Shown in pieces: positions 1-9,008 of a stretch of DNA of 40,046 nucleotides. The DNA comes from Lachnospiraceae bacterium UBA1683 (GTDB lineage Bacteria > Bacillota > Clostridia > Lachnospirales > Lachnospiraceae). The notes under the pieces were generated by a model. It was given only the letters and a program-made list of their open reading frames with translations. It did not search any database and was not told the DNA's origin. The position numbers and the translations under genes are program-made. The DNA is taken from contig DCKD01000008.1 in assembly GCA_002320245.1 (NCBI GenBank), positions 1-40,046 of the forward strand, in the 5' to 3' direction. Numbering within the stretch: position 1 is the stretch's first letter; each line of letters starts with the position of its first letter.

Positions 1-36
1 TGAATTAATCAGCGTTTCCCTAACTGATGATCCCAT
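1..36 (-). CDS. start of an unidentified gene running off the left edge
   Basis: An ATG at 36-34 on the minus strand is preceded by GGAGG at a 7-base spacing. It opens a frame of 12 codons (MGSSVRETLINS) that continues past the window edge. The strong ribosome-binding site and a promoter-like sequence upstream (67-95) support a real gene. Nothing about its function can be said from 12 residues. Confidence 0.55.
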   Translation of the reverse strand, partial: MGSSVRETLINS

Positions 37-66
37 GACATTTCCTCCCTGCTTTAATATGTATTC

Positions 67-95
67 AATATAGCACATTTTGAAAATTACGTCTA
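67..95 (-). promoter_or_regulatory. candidate promoter for the left-edge gene
   Basis: On the minus strand TAGACG (95-90) and TATATT (72-67) are separated by 17 bases. The -10 is good and the -35 matches four of six positions. It lies about 30 bases before the start codon at 36. The rest of 37-164 is AT-rich and holds no gene; it includes two similar CACCTTC motifs at about 113-119 and 147-153. Confidence 0.4.
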
Positions 96-164
96 TGAAA
101 TTTGCAAAAGGTCACCTTCGATAAATAATCATTTTATCTTATATGACACCTTCAATTAATTGCA

Positions 165-1874
165 TTAAATCATAATTACCTCAAAATGCTTCAATGCATC
201 TTTTATCGCTTCAACTTTTTCTGGTGTTGGGTGTTTTCTCGGAGTTTTTAATTCTTCTACTGCATTAGGCGCATCGAACATCGGTAAGCCCAAACTTCGC
301 TTTACCTCTGCGATATATGCGGTATGTACTTTGAAACCGTATTTAACTTCTATGTATTCCTTTATCATTTTGTAGGTCACTCGCTCTTTGGGCTTGTAGC
401 TTTCTGCTCTTTGAGCAATATCATCAAGCGGAACTTTTCCCTCACCCTCGCCAAACTCGACTTTTACGTTGATATGTCCGTCTGGCTTTTTGTGGGAAAG
501 CAGTACAACCGTCTCCACATGAACACTCATCGGGAATTGATCTACAGCCCGTACTCTTCTCAGTTCATACCCTTTTTCGCACAGCACTTTCAAGTCCCGT
601 GCCAGCGTTGCGGAATCACAGCTTACATACACGATGCGCTCTGGCTGCATTTCTGTCATTGTGCGGAGCAGGCTTTCCTCACACCCTTTCCTCGGTGGGT
701 CCACCACAATCACATCTGCATGAGCATTTTCTCCTCCATGTGATTTCGCATAATCCGCATAATATCGGGGTAGGATATCTTCGGACTTTCCCGCGTAGAA
801 CTCTGCATTTTCGATGCTATTAATCTTTGCATTATTTTTCGCATCTTCGATGGCCTGCGGCACAATTTCCACACCATATACCTGTTTTGCCTTCTGTGCC
901 AGAAAGAGGGAAATAGTGCCGATTCCGCAGTACAAATCCCATACCGTTTCTTCGCCTTTCAGTCCGGCATATTCCAGCGCAAGACTATATAGTTTTTCCG
1001 TCTGCACCGGGTTCACCTGATAGAAGGACAGCGGGGAAATCTGATATTTGACCTTACCAATATAATCAGTAATATACCCCTGCCCCCACAACGTCTCGTA
1101 TGAGTCACCCATAATGACATTTGTGCGTTTTGTATTTGCACTTAAAGTAATACTTGTCATACCTTCTATTTTTACCAGCTCTTCAATCAGCACCTCTACA
1201 TGAGGAATCCTCGTCCCGTTTACAACAAAACACACCATGATTTCTTTCGTTGTAAATCCATAACGAATCAGGACATGCCGGATAACGCCTTTCCCATTTT
1301 CCTCATTATAAGAAGGAATGTGGTATCTATCCATGAATGCCAGCACACACTCCAAAATCACTTTGTTCACCGGAACACCAAGTGCACAGTCCGTATTCGC
1401 AATAATATCATGTGTCCGCCCAGCATAGAATCCGGTAATCGGATTTCCTGCTTTATCATTTCCAAACGGAAACTGCGCTTTATTCCGATAGTGGTACGGT
1501 TCCTCCATCCCTATAATCGGCTCCATAATCTGATTAAGCAGTTCTGGCGGGAAACCGCCGATTCGCTCCAGATTTTCACGTACCTTATTTTCCTTAAACT
1601 GGAGCTGCCGCTCATAAGACATTTCCTGAATCTGACATCCCCCGCATCTGCGGGCAAACGCACATTTCGGCTGTACCCGGTCCTTTGACGGTGTAATAAT
1701 ATTCATCAATCGCGCATAACCATAATTTTTCTTTGCTTTCATAACCTTCGCTTCGACTACATCGCCAATGACTGTATCTTTAATAAATAAGGTATAGCCA
1801 TTTACTTTGCCTATACCTTCCCCATTCACTCCAATGTCTTCAATTGTCACAACCGCGGTATCATTTTTTTGCAT
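165..1874 (-). CDS. rlmD: 23S rRNA (uracil-C5)-methyltransferase, RumA/RlmD family, with C-terminal extension
   Basis: SAM-dependent enzyme expected to methylate C5 of a uridine in 23S rRNA. Order: TRAM domain (about 5-60); iron-sulfur cysteines C71, C77, C80 and C163, matching the four-cysteine [4Fe-4S] pattern of RumA; SAM-binding VWDLYCGIGT (311-320); DPPRKG near 392; catalytic motif SCDSATLARD with C419; and E454. Residues from about 461 to 569 form an extra, charged domain not present in the roughly 430-residue E. coli enzyme. The start at 1874 was chosen because AGGAGG lies 7 bases upstream; the longer frame from 1904 would place this site inside the coding region. It is the last gene of a probable minus-strand run from the HtrA-like gene through yhaM. 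Exact target uridine (RlmD, RlmC or dual RlmCD) cannot be told from sequence. Confidence 0.9.
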   Translation of the reverse strand: MQKNDTAVVTIEDIGVNGEGIGKVNGYTLFIKDTVIGDVVEAKVMKAKKNYGYARLMNIITPSKDRVQPKCAFARRCGGCQIQEMSYERQLQFKENKVRENLERIGGFPPELLNQIMEPIIGMEEPYHYRNKAQFPFGNDKAGNPITGFYAGRTHDIIANTDCALGVPVNKVILECVLAFMDRYHIPSYNEENGKGVIRHVLIRYGFTTKEIMVCFVVNGTRIPHVEVLIEELVKIEGMTSITLSANTKRTNVIMGDSYETLWGQGYITDYIGKVKYQISPLSFYQVNPVQTEKLYSLALEYAGLKGEETVWDLYCGIGTISLFLAQKAKQVYGVEIVPQAIEDAKNNAKINSIENAEFYAGKSEDILPRYYADYAKSHGGENAHADVIVVDPPRKGCEESLLRTMTEMQPERIVYVSCDSATLARDLKVLCEKGYELRRVRAVDQFPMSVHVETVVLLSHKKPDGHINVKVEFGEGEGKVPLDDIAQRAESYKPKERVTYKMIKEYIEVKYGFKVHTAYIAEVKRSLGLPMFDAPNAVEELKTPRKHPTPEKVEAIKDALKHFEVIMI

Positions 1875-1906
1875 AAATATGCCTCCTCTGCGATAATTGT
1901 CCAAAA

Positions 1907-1993
1907 AGGGACACCCCTGACTTCAAAGGGGGACACCCTTTCCTTCAGTTGGGGACGTAGTAAAGTTTCACTTTACTACGTCCCCAACTGAAG
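1907..1993. repeat. GGGAC-core palindromic repeat cluster (REP-like)
   Basis: Contains a perfect 24-bp inverted repeat (1943-1966 and 1970-1993) around a 3-base loop, with GGGGACGTAGTAAAG in the arm. Beside it are two AAGGG(G)GACACCC motifs at about 1911-1941. Related GGGAC-core palindromes recur at 9009, 25626, 28887 and 38269, so this is a dispersed repeat rather than a one-off terminator, although the hairpin may also end transcription. The right arm overlaps the 3' end of yhaM. Confidence 0.8.
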
Positions 1994-2924
1994 TTTTTCT
2001 CAGGTTCGACTCAAACAACCGATTATATCCGAGCCAGTCTGTACCGGTTTTATCTTTAAATATCTCTTTTAATGTCTGCATTTTCGCATCTGCGTTATCT
2101 GCGAGATTCAGGGCAACGGCTTCTGCAAGTGCCGGTTTTTTCGGGGAACCGTATTCCAGTTCTCCATGATGCGCGATAATACAGTGTTTCCACTCATTTG
2201 CCAATTTCTCCGGAAAATCCGGGATGGCGCGGATTGCCTCACCAATCATTTCTACCCCAATGACGATATGACCGATTAACTGTCCTTCGTCGGTATAGTC
2301 GTTATCCGGAAAACCGGACAATTCTTTTGTCTTACCGATATCATGGCAAATGGCAGACGCGTACAGCAGATCCGGATTGATGATGTCGTATGCTCCTGCA
2401 AAATATTCGCACATCCGTGTGACACTTAACGTGTGTTCCAGCAGGCCGCCTGCAAATCCGTGGTGTACGGTTTTTGCCGCCGAATGTCCTTTGAATGATT
2501 TGATAAATGTTTTATCTTTTACAAAATAGTACTCTACCGCCTGACGCAAATATGGATTGGAAATTTTCCGAATATACCCGAGCAATTCTTCATACATCCC
2601 ATCCACACTTCTTTCTGTGGTCGGCATATAGTCCGCCGGATTGTATTCCCCCTCGTCAGCTACGCGGAGCTGTTTGATATTCAACTGTAAGTTATTATTA
2701 TATGTGATAACATCACCGACTACCTCGATAAAATCTTTTTCTTCGTAATCAGCAATCCCCTGTGAATTCGGATCCCATACCTTCCCATCCAGTGTCCCGG
2801 TCTTATCCTGCAAAATGAGATTGTCATATGGTTTCCCGTTTCTTGTCTCTGCGGAACGTTTCCCCTTACAGAGATAAATCCCCCGGATTGTCTCGCCTTC
2901 GTGTAACTCTTTAATATACTTCAT
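1968..2924 (-). CDS. yhaM: 3'-5' exoribonuclease YhaM family (OB-fold plus HD domain)
   Basis: Predicted cytoplasmic RNA exonuclease acting in mRNA turnover. The N-terminal part (about 10-95) reads as an OB-fold nucleic-acid-binding domain, followed by an HD domain: HTLSVTR supplies one histidine, ICHDIGK the HD pair, and HHGELEYG a further metal-site histidine. At 318 residues it matches the usual length of about 314 for B. subtilis YhaM. The start has a weak purine-rich site (AGGAAAA). An oddity is the 3' end: the last eight residues (TSVGDVVK) and the stop are encoded by the arm of a palindromic repeat, so the C-terminal tail appears to have been rewritten by repeat insertion. It lies 78 bases after the HtrA-like gene. 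Confidence 0.9.
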   Translation of the reverse strand: MKYIKELHEGETIRGIYLCKGKRSAETRNGKPYDNLILQDKTGTLDGKVWDPNSQGIADYEEKDFIEVVGDVITYNNNLQLNIKQLRVADEGEYNPADYMPTTERSVDGMYEELLGYIRKISNPYLRQAVEYYFVKDKTFIKSFKGHSAAKTVHHGFAGGLLEHTLSVTRMCEYFAGAYDIINPDLLYASAICHDIGKTKELSGFPDNDYTDEGQLIGHIVIGVEMIGEAIRAIPDFPEKLANEWKHCIIAHHGELEYGSPKKPALAEAVALNLADNADAKMQTLKEIFKDKTGTDWLGYNRLFESNLRKTSVGDVVK

Positions 2925-3002
2925 CTTATTTTTCCTGTCTTTCTATTTTTCTTTGCTATTTACCATCTATCTTTCGCATTTCTATGCATCCTCGCTATTT
3001 AC

Positions 3003-4316
3003 CTATTCCCTGCTTCCGACAGTTACATTAAACGTCACTTCCACGTATCCGCCGGTCCCGCGGCGCTGACCGCAAATCTTGATGGCATCCCCTGCCCTGC
3101 ACTGCTCTACCGCTTTGGCATAAGAAGAGTTTCCGGTGACCTTGATACCGTCAATCTCCTGAATGACATCGCCGTTTTGAATCCCCGCCGCCATCGCCGG
3201 CGAGTCTGCCTCTACATTTGTCACATAGATACCGACCGGAATGCCCTGTTCCCCGGAAATATCTTCCGTTACAGTTGTCCCGTTGGCTCCGATATACGGT
3301 ACACTCTCACCGTTCAGTAAAAGTTCCAGCACCGGTTTCAAATCTGAAATTGACAGTGCATTCGCTGTCGTGCTTTCCGTATCCTCCCATATTTGAGCCC
3401 GGATCAGTCCAAGTACCTCTCCATCTAAATTGATAAGGATTCCGGTTCCCCCTTCCGTCAGGGGAATATCTGTAGCGATGACACCGCACATGCTGTCGCT
3501 GAATAACGACTCGTAGGATTTAGAACTGATGATGCCATAGCTCAGTCCGTCGCCGTACCCGAACATATTTCCAAGGGCAATGACAACCTCCCCCTGTTTG
3601 CAGTTATTGGAATTTCCCAGTGTAGCTGTCTTGATGGCATTCTCGGTACTGTCTGCCACTGCTGCATGTTCAATTCCAAATACCGCCAGCCCACGGTTCT
3701 TATCCTGTTTTTTCAGGGCTGCGCCGTATTCTTTGTTATCTGCAAATGTCACGCTCCACTGCGATGCATCTTCACAGATAGCGCTGTCCGCAAGAACCAG
3801 CAGCTCCCTGCCGTTGTCCGCCACGATCACGCCCGCAGCACTTTGCATATTTTCCGCATTTGCCGCCCAGTCATCCTTCTTTACCGCCTGAACCGAAACA
3901 ATGCTCTTATCCGCCTCTTTTGCAATATCATAAAGGCTGTCCATCATCTCTTCGTAATTCCCTGAATTCAGTTCTACCGCAGCGACGGGCGCCTCTACCT
4001 GTTCCTCCGGCGACTCTTCCTGTTCCTCGTCCTCATCAGCAGGAATCGTTACCTTTGTCTCGTCTTTGAAAAATGTATTCTCTGCCCACGGTTTGAGCGA
4101 AAAAAAACTACAGCAGGCAAAAAAACCAAAAATCAGCCCGTAAATGGAAATGCGGGCAAACTGCATCAGAATCTTTTCCCTGCTTATTGGTTTCGGCTTA
4201 ATCGTCTCCTGAAGGAACGAGAATTTTTCCTCTTTTCTTCCGGACTTTCCTTCTGCCTTTTTTTTATCTTTCGAGCCATGCTCCGGCTTATCCTTTGGTT
4301 CTTGATCGTACGGCAT
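3003..4316 (-). CDS. membrane-anchored HtrA/DegP-like protein with PDZ domain, probable pseudoprotease
   Basis: A lysine-rich cytoplasmic tail (1-50) is followed by one membrane segment (about 53-75), an acidic linker rich in E and D, a trypsin-like domain (about 120-325) and a C-terminal PDZ domain (about 335-430, with GIYVTNVEADSPA and GDVIQEIDG). The fold is recognisable from TATLGNS, GIISS and INLDGEVLGLI. However, the position of the catalytic histidine (usual TNNHV) reads LADSA, the DLAVLK aspartate position reads RGLAVFG, and the usual GNSGGP serine block reads EGGTGI with glycine at the serine position. All three triad residues therefore seem lost, suggesting a scaffold or sensor rather than an enzyme. 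The alignment was done by eye. It heads the minus-strand run and has a strong promoter at 4341-4369. Confidence 0.8.
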   Translation of the reverse strand: MPYDQEPKDKPEHGSKDKKKAEGKSGRKEEKFSFLQETIKPKPISREKILMQFARISIYGLIFGFFACCSFFSLKPWAENTFFKDETKVTIPADEDEEQEESPEEQVEAPVAAVELNSGNYEEMMDSLYDIAKEADKSIVSVQAVKKDDWAANAENMQSAAGVIVADNGRELLVLADSAICEDASQWSVTFADNKEYGAALKKQDKNRGLAVFGIEHAAVADSTENAIKTATLGNSNNCKQGEVVIALGNMFGYGDGLSYGIISSKSYESLFSDSMCGVIATDIPLTEGGTGILINLDGEVLGLIRAQIWEDTESTTANALSISDLKPVLELLLNGESVPYIGANGTTVTEDISGEQGIPVGIYVTNVEADSPAMAAGIQNGDVIQEIDGIKVTGNSSYAKAVEQCRAGDAIKICGQRRGTGGYVEVTFNVTVGSRE

Positions 4317-4340
4317 AGGTTCCAGTCTCCTTTAGTCTAT

Positions 4341-4369
4341 AGTATAACCGATTCGCTCCGATTGTTCAA
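4341..4369 (-). promoter_or_regulatory. promoter of the HtrA-like gene
   Basis: TTGAAC (4369-4364) and TATACT (4346-4341) on the minus strand are separated by exactly 17 bases, a near-consensus sigma-A promoter about 25 bases before the start codon. It is back to back with the mutS2 promoter region. Confidence 0.7.
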
Positions 4370-4378
4370 TATTTATCC

Positions 4379-4407
4379 TTTTCATTATAATCCAAATAGG
4401 ATATACT
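4379..4407 (+). promoter_or_regulatory. candidate promoter of mutS2
   Basis: TTTTCA (4379-4384), 17 bases, TATACT (4402-4407), about 35 bases upstream of the mutS2 start. An alternative TTGTTC with an 18-base spacer to TATAAT (about 4385-4390) overlaps it and shares bases with the divergent -35. Confidence 0.5.
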
Positions 4408-4442
4408 TAGTACAAAGTTCGAATGAAGGAAAAGGACATAAA

Positions 4443-6818
4443 ATGAATCAGAAAACGTTAACAAAACTTGAATATAATAAAATCATTGCGATGCTGGAGG
4501 AACAGGCGTCCTCCTTCCGCGGCAGACAGCTTTGCCGCAAGCTGAAACCGATGACGGACCCGGAGCGGATTAACACGGCTCAGGAGCAGACCGCAGCAGC
4601 ATTTACAAGATTAATTAAGAAAGGACGTATCTCTTTCAGCGATGCCGCACCAGTTGAGGAATCAATGAAACGTCTGGAAATCGGCGCGGCGCTTGGCATC
4701 GGTGAACTTCTCCGCATCTGCAAGCTGCTCCAGATCACCGGCAGGGTAAAGGCATATGGCAGGCACGATACGCAGGAAGAACTTGCGGACTGTCTGGATG
4801 CCTGTTTTGAGCAGTTGGAACCTCTTACCCTTCTGTCAAATGAAATCGAGCGCTGTATTATCAGCGAGGACGAAATCAGCGACGATGCCAGCAGTACCCT
4901 AAAACATATCCGCCGCCGCATCGGCAGCATCAACGACAAAGTGCATACCACGCTGACCAATCTTGTAAACGGCTCCCTGCGGATGTATTTGCAGGATACG
5001 CTTATTACCATGCGTGGTGACCGCTACTGTATTCCGGTCAAAGCGGAGTACCGCTCTCAGGTACAGGGAATGATACACGACCAGTCCTCCAGCGGATCAA
5101 CTTTATTTATCGAACCGATGGCTGTCGTAAAACTAAACAATGATTTAAAAGAGCTTTACGCAAAAGAACAAGAAGAGATTCAGGTCATTCTCGCCCGGCT
5201 GAGCGGGGATGCCGCTGCATATATTGAAGAAATCCGCACCGACTACCGGGTACTGACTGATTTGGATTTTATTTTCGCAAGAGGGCGGCTCGCACTTGAC
5301 ATGAATGCAAGCCGTCCGATGCTCAATACCGAGGGGAGAATCCGCATCCGCGAGGGACGCCATCCGCTTCTGGACAGCCGGAAGGTAGTTCCGATTACCG
5401 TCACACTTGGTGAAGATTTTACACTGCTGATTGTAACCGGGCCGAACACAGGAGGCAAAACCGTCTCCCTGAAAACCGTCGGACTGCTGACACTGATGGG
5501 ACAGGCGGGACTGCATATTCCTGCCGCAGACCGTTCTGAGTTAAGCGTCTTTCATCAGGTATACGCAGATATCGGAGATGAACAGAGTATTGAGCAGAGC
5601 CTGAGTACATTTTCCTCACATATGACCAATATCGTTTCCTTTCTACAGGATGTAAACGAGAAATCCCTGGTACTCTTTGATGAGCTTGGTGCCGGAACCG
5701 ACCCGACCGAGGGCGCGGCCCTTGCGATTGCCATTCTCTCTTACCTGCATAACCGGGGCATCCGCGCAATGGCAACCACCCATTACAGCGAACTGAAAAT
5801 ATTTGCCCTGTCTACGCCGGGCGTGGAAAATGCATGTTGCGAATTTGACGTGGAAAGCCTGAAACCAACCTACCGGCTGCTGATTGGCATCCCGGGGAAA
5901 AGTAACGCTTTTGCGATTTCCAGCAAACTCGGACTACCGGATTATATCATTGAAGATGCAAAAGCCCGCTTGTCCGAACAAGACGTTTCGTTTGAAGATT
6001 TGCTCACGGATTTGGAGACAAGCAAACGGACTATCGAAAGAGAACGCGACGAAATTGCGGCATATAAGCGCGAAGTCGAAGCCCTGAAAAACCAGACACG
6101 CCAGAAACAGGACAAACTGGACGAACAGCGGGAGCGTATCCTGCGCGAGGCAAACGAAAAAGCCAATGCCATTTTGCGGGACGCGAAAGAAGTGGCGGAT
6201 GAAACAATCAAAAATTTCCGCAAATTCGGCAAGGAGAATATCTCGGCGGCAGAAATGGAAAAAGAACGTGAACGCCTCCGCAAAAAAATCAAAGATACTT
6301 CTGCATCTTCGGCAATTAAGGCGCAAAAGCCAAAGAAAGCTTACAAACCGTCTGATTTTAAACCGGGCGAATCAGTCAGGGTGCTCAGCATGAATCTGGT
6401 CGGAACCATCAGTTCCAAGCCTGATTCCCGTGGAAATGTCACAGTTCAGATGGGTATTCTGCGCTCTCAGGTCAACATTTCCGATTTGGAAATCATCGAA
6501 GAGCAGAATCCTTACAGCCCACAGGCAATGAAACGTACCTCCAAAGGCAGAATTAAGATGAATAAATCACTCTCCGTCAGCCCGGAGATTCATTTACTTG
6601 GAAAAACGGTGGATGAAGCGGTCGCAGAACTGGATAAATATCTGGATGACGCACTGCTTTCCCATTTAAACAGCGTCCGTGTCGTACACGGAAAAGGTAC
6701 CGGCGCACTCCGCAAGGGGATTCACGAATATCTCCGCCGCCAGAAACATGTAAAATCCTACCATCTAGCGGAATTTGGCGAGGGCGATGCCGGTGTAACA
6801 ATTGTAGAACTGAAATAA
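4443..6818 (+). CDS. mutS2: MutS2 ATPase with C-terminal Smr domain
   Basis: MutS2 homologues bind branched DNA and suppress recombination, and in Firmicutes also act on collided ribosomes. This 791-residue protein matches the family length (785 in B. subtilis). Visible are the clamp and lever region, the Walker A motif GPNTGGKT (about residue 330), Walker B LVLFDELGAGTDPTEG, a long charged coiled coil (about 520-640), a KOW-like segment (GESVRVLSMNLVG) and a C-terminal Smr domain with HGKGTGALR. The MutS mismatch-binding domain I is absent, as usual for MutS2. The start at 4443 follows a GGAAAAGGA site; the frame is open further upstream from 4278 but that part overlaps the divergent promoters. 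It is followed after 22 bases by the response regulator, so they may be cotranscribed. Confidence 0.95.
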   Translation: MNQKTLTKLEYNKIIAMLEEQASSFRGRQLCRKLKPMTDPERINTAQEQTAAAFTRLIKKGRISFSDAAPVEESMKRLEIGAALGIGELLRICKLLQITGRVKAYGRHDTQEELADCLDACFEQLEPLTLLSNEIERCIISEDEISDDASSTLKHIRRRIGSINDKVHTTLTNLVNGSLRMYLQDTLITMRGDRYCIPVKAEYRSQVQGMIHDQSSSGSTLFIEPMAVVKLNNDLKELYAKEQEEIQVILARLSGDAAAYIEEIRTDYRVLTDLDFIFARGRLALDMNASRPMLNTEGRIRIREGRHPLLDSRKVVPITVTLGEDFTLLIVTGPNTGGKTVSLKTVGLLTLMGQAGLHIPAADRSELSVFHQVYADIGDEQSIEQSLSTFSSHMTNIVSFLQDVNEKSLVLFDELGAGTDPTEGAALAIAILSYLHNRGIRAMATTHYSELKIFALSTPGVENACCEFDVESLKPTYRLLIGIPGKSNAFAISSKLGLPDYIIEDAKARLSEQDVSFEDLLTDLETSKRTIERERDEIAAYKREVEALKNQTRQKQDKLDEQRERILREANEKANAILRDAKEVADETIKNFRKFGKENISAAEMEKERERLRKKIKDTSASSAIKAQKPKKAYKPSDFKPGESVRVLSMNLVGTISSKPDSRGNVTVQMGILRSQVNISDLEIIEEQNPYSPQAMKRTSKGRIKMNKSLSVSPEIHLLGKTVDEAVAELDKYLDDALLSHLNSVRVVHGKGTGALRKGIHEYLRRQKHVKSYHLAEFGEGDAGVTIVELK

Positions 6819-6840
6819 CAGAAAGGGTTGGTGACAGCAT

Positions 6841-7542
6841 ATGGTCACAAAACAGAAAATCTTAATCGTCGATGACGATGAAAATATTGCAGAACTCATT
6901 TCCCTGTATCTGACAAAAGAGTGTTTCGACACAAAAATGGTATACAACGGGGAGGACGCCCTGAACGCATTTGACACCTACCAGCCGAACCTGATTCTGC
7001 TGGACTTAATGCTGCCCGGCATAGACGGTTACCAGGTCTGCCGGGAAATCCGCGCAAAGTCTGCGGCTCCGATTATCATGCTTTCCGCAAAGGGGGAAGT
7101 ATTTGACAAAGTGCTCGGGCTGGAACTTGGCGCCGATGACTATATTATGAAACCCTTTGATTCCAAAGAAATGGTTGCCAGAGTCCGCGCCGTACTGCGC
7201 CGCTATCAGCCAGTCCGTCAGGAAACTCCTGCCGCCGAAAAAATCAAATGCGTGGAATATGAGGGAATCACCATCAATCTGACCAATTACTCCGTCATCT
7301 GCGACAGCAGGCAGGTGGAGATGCCCCCGAAAGAGCTAGAGCTTTTGTACTTCCTTGCATCCTCACCGAATCAGGTATTTACAAGAGAGCAGTTGCTTGA
7401 CCAGATTTGGGGATACGAATATATCGGAGACACCCGCACCGTGGACGTTCATATCAAACGGCTCCGTGAGAAAATCAAAGACCATGCCTCCTGGAGTCTG
7501 AGCACCGTATGGGGAATCGGATACAAATTCGAAACCAGATAA
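6841..7542 (+). CDS. OmpR/PhoB-family response regulator
   Basis: The receiver domain (1-115) has the acidic pocket DDD at 11-13, phosphoacceptor D55 in LILLDLMLPG and K104 in DDYIMKPF. The C-terminal winged helix (about 140-230) shows PPKELELLYFLA and RTVDVHIKRLREKI, typical of OmpR-type DNA binding. At 233 residues it has the standard length. It pairs with the histidine kinase that starts 59 bases downstream. The stimulus and target genes are not evident; no transporter or resistance operon is attached on the same strand. Confidence 0.93.
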   Translation: MVTKQKILIVDDDENIAELISLYLTKECFDTKMVYNGEDALNAFDTYQPNLILLDLMLPGIDGYQVCREIRAKSAAPIIMLSAKGEVFDKVLGLELGADDYIMKPFDSKEMVARVRAVLRRYQPVRQETPAAEKIKCVEYEGITINLTNYSVICDSRQVEMPPKELELLYFLASSPNQVFTREQLLDQIWGYEYIGDTRTVDVHIKRLREKIKDHASWSLSTVWGIGYKFETR

Positions 7543-7601
7543 GCGGCATCACAATCCCACAATCATTAATGCGAACTTATCCCCCACAGAAAGGCAATCA
7601 C

Positions 7602-9005
7602 ATGAAAAGTACGCTGTACCTTAAATTTATTATTTTATATCTCATCTTCGGGTTTCTGAGTCTGTTTACGACAGCGACACTCGGATATCAACTGATGGAA
7701 GACCGGCTGGAAAGCAATACATCGCAAAATATGTATCAGGAAGCAAACCTCATTTCAACCAATTATCTTCCATCCTATTTTTCCGGTGAAACAAGCGTCT
7801 GGTCAGTTCATTCCCAACTGAACGCCATGAAGATTTATTTGAATTCCTCGCTCTGGTTTGTGGAGTCTGACGGAACGATGATTACTTTTTCAAATACCGG
7901 AAACACGAATGCCCCCTCCTCAATTAAAGACTTTAATCCGGCAGAAATCGGGGGCAGCCAGTACATGAGGGGAAATTACCACGGCTATTTTGACGAAGAT
8001 GTGATTACGGTCATGGCGCCTGTCATTCAGGGATTCCAGACAAAAGGATACCTTCTGATTCATCATCCGATATCTGCCATTCAGGAAAGCTGCCAGCAGC
8101 TTATGCGGCCTGTTTACATTACCGTATGCGTCATTTACCTTCTTGCATTTCTCATCCTGCTCGGGTTCCAGTACTTCGTTTACCGGCCTCTGTGCCAGAT
8201 TACCGAGGCTGCCAAGCAATATGCAAACGGGAATCTGGACTATGAAATTCCGGTCTGCACAGAAGATGAGATGGGGTATCTCTCTGCTTCACTAAACTAT
8301 ATGTCGTCACAGATTCAGGATATGGAAGACTATCAGAAAAAAATCGTAGCAAATGTTTCCCATGATTTCCGCTCTCCGCTGACTTCTATCAAAGGTTATG
8401 TGGAAGCTATGACGGACGGCACAATTCCGCCCGAATTACACGGGAAATATCTGAACATCATTTTATTTGAAACGGAACGGCTGACAGATTTGACCAAAGA
8501 TTTGCTGACGCTGAACGAATTTGATACAAAAGAGCTGATGTTGGACAAAAGCCGCTTTGACCTACAGGAAATGATTAAGCACACTGCCGCCTCATTTGAG
8601 GGCGTCTGTACACCGAAACATATTTTAATCAAACTACTTCTGCTGGAAGGGAATGTAATTGTTTATGCTGATAAACGAAAAATACAGCAGGTACTGTATA
8701 ACCTCATTGACAATGCAATCAAATTCAGCGAAAATGATTCTTCTATTACAATCGAGGTCACAGAGAAAAACGGAAAAGTCTTCACCTCTGTAAAAGATTC
8801 CGGAGTCGGGATTCCGAAAAAAGACCAGGGAAAAATCTGGGAACGTTTCTACAAATCCGATGTCTCCCGCGGAAAGGACAAACGTGGAACCGGTCTCGGA
8901 CTGGCAATCGTCAAAGAAGCAATTCAGGCTCATGATGAACATATCAATGTCATCAGTACCGAAGGCGTGGGAACGGAATTTATCTTTTCACTGACAAAAG
9001 GATAA
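7602..9005 (+). CDS. membrane sensor histidine kinase (HAMP, HisKA, HATPase)
   Basis: Partner of the adjacent OmpR-type regulator. Two membrane segments (about 7-29 and 170-192) flank an extracytoplasmic domain of about 140 residues. Then come a HAMP region (about 192-245), the phosphoacceptor H254 in NVSHDFRSPLTS, an N box (NLIDNAIKFSEN), G1 (DSGVGIPKKD), an F box (WERFYK) and G2 (GTGLGLAIVKEA). The 467-residue start at 7602 follows an AGAAAGG site; the frame extends upstream but overlaps the regulator's end. The extracytoplasmic domain has no motif I recognise, so the signal is unknown. A large perfect hairpin repeat follows directly after the stop. Confidence 0.93.
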   Translation: MKSTLYLKFIILYLIFGFLSLFTTATLGYQLMEDRLESNTSQNMYQEANLISTNYLPSYFSGETSVWSVHSQLNAMKIYLNSSLWFVESDGTMITFSNTGNTNAPSSIKDFNPAEIGGSQYMRGNYHGYFDEDVITVMAPVIQGFQTKGYLLIHHPISAIQESCQQLMRPVYITVCVIYLLAFLILLGFQYFVYRPLCQITEAAKQYANGNLDYEIPVCTEDEMGYLSASLNYMSSQIQDMEDYQKKIVANVSHDFRSPLTSIKGYVEAMTDGTIPPELHGKYLNIILFETERLTDLTKDLLTLNEFDTKELMLDKSRFDLQEMIKHTAASFEGVCTPKHILIKLLLLEGNVIVYADKRKIQQVLYNLIDNAIKFSENDSSITIEVTEKNGKVFTSVKDSGVGIPKKDQGKIWERFYKSDVSRGKDKRGTGLGLAIVKEAIQAHDEHINVISTEGVGTEFIFSLTKG

Positions 9006-9008
9006 AAT

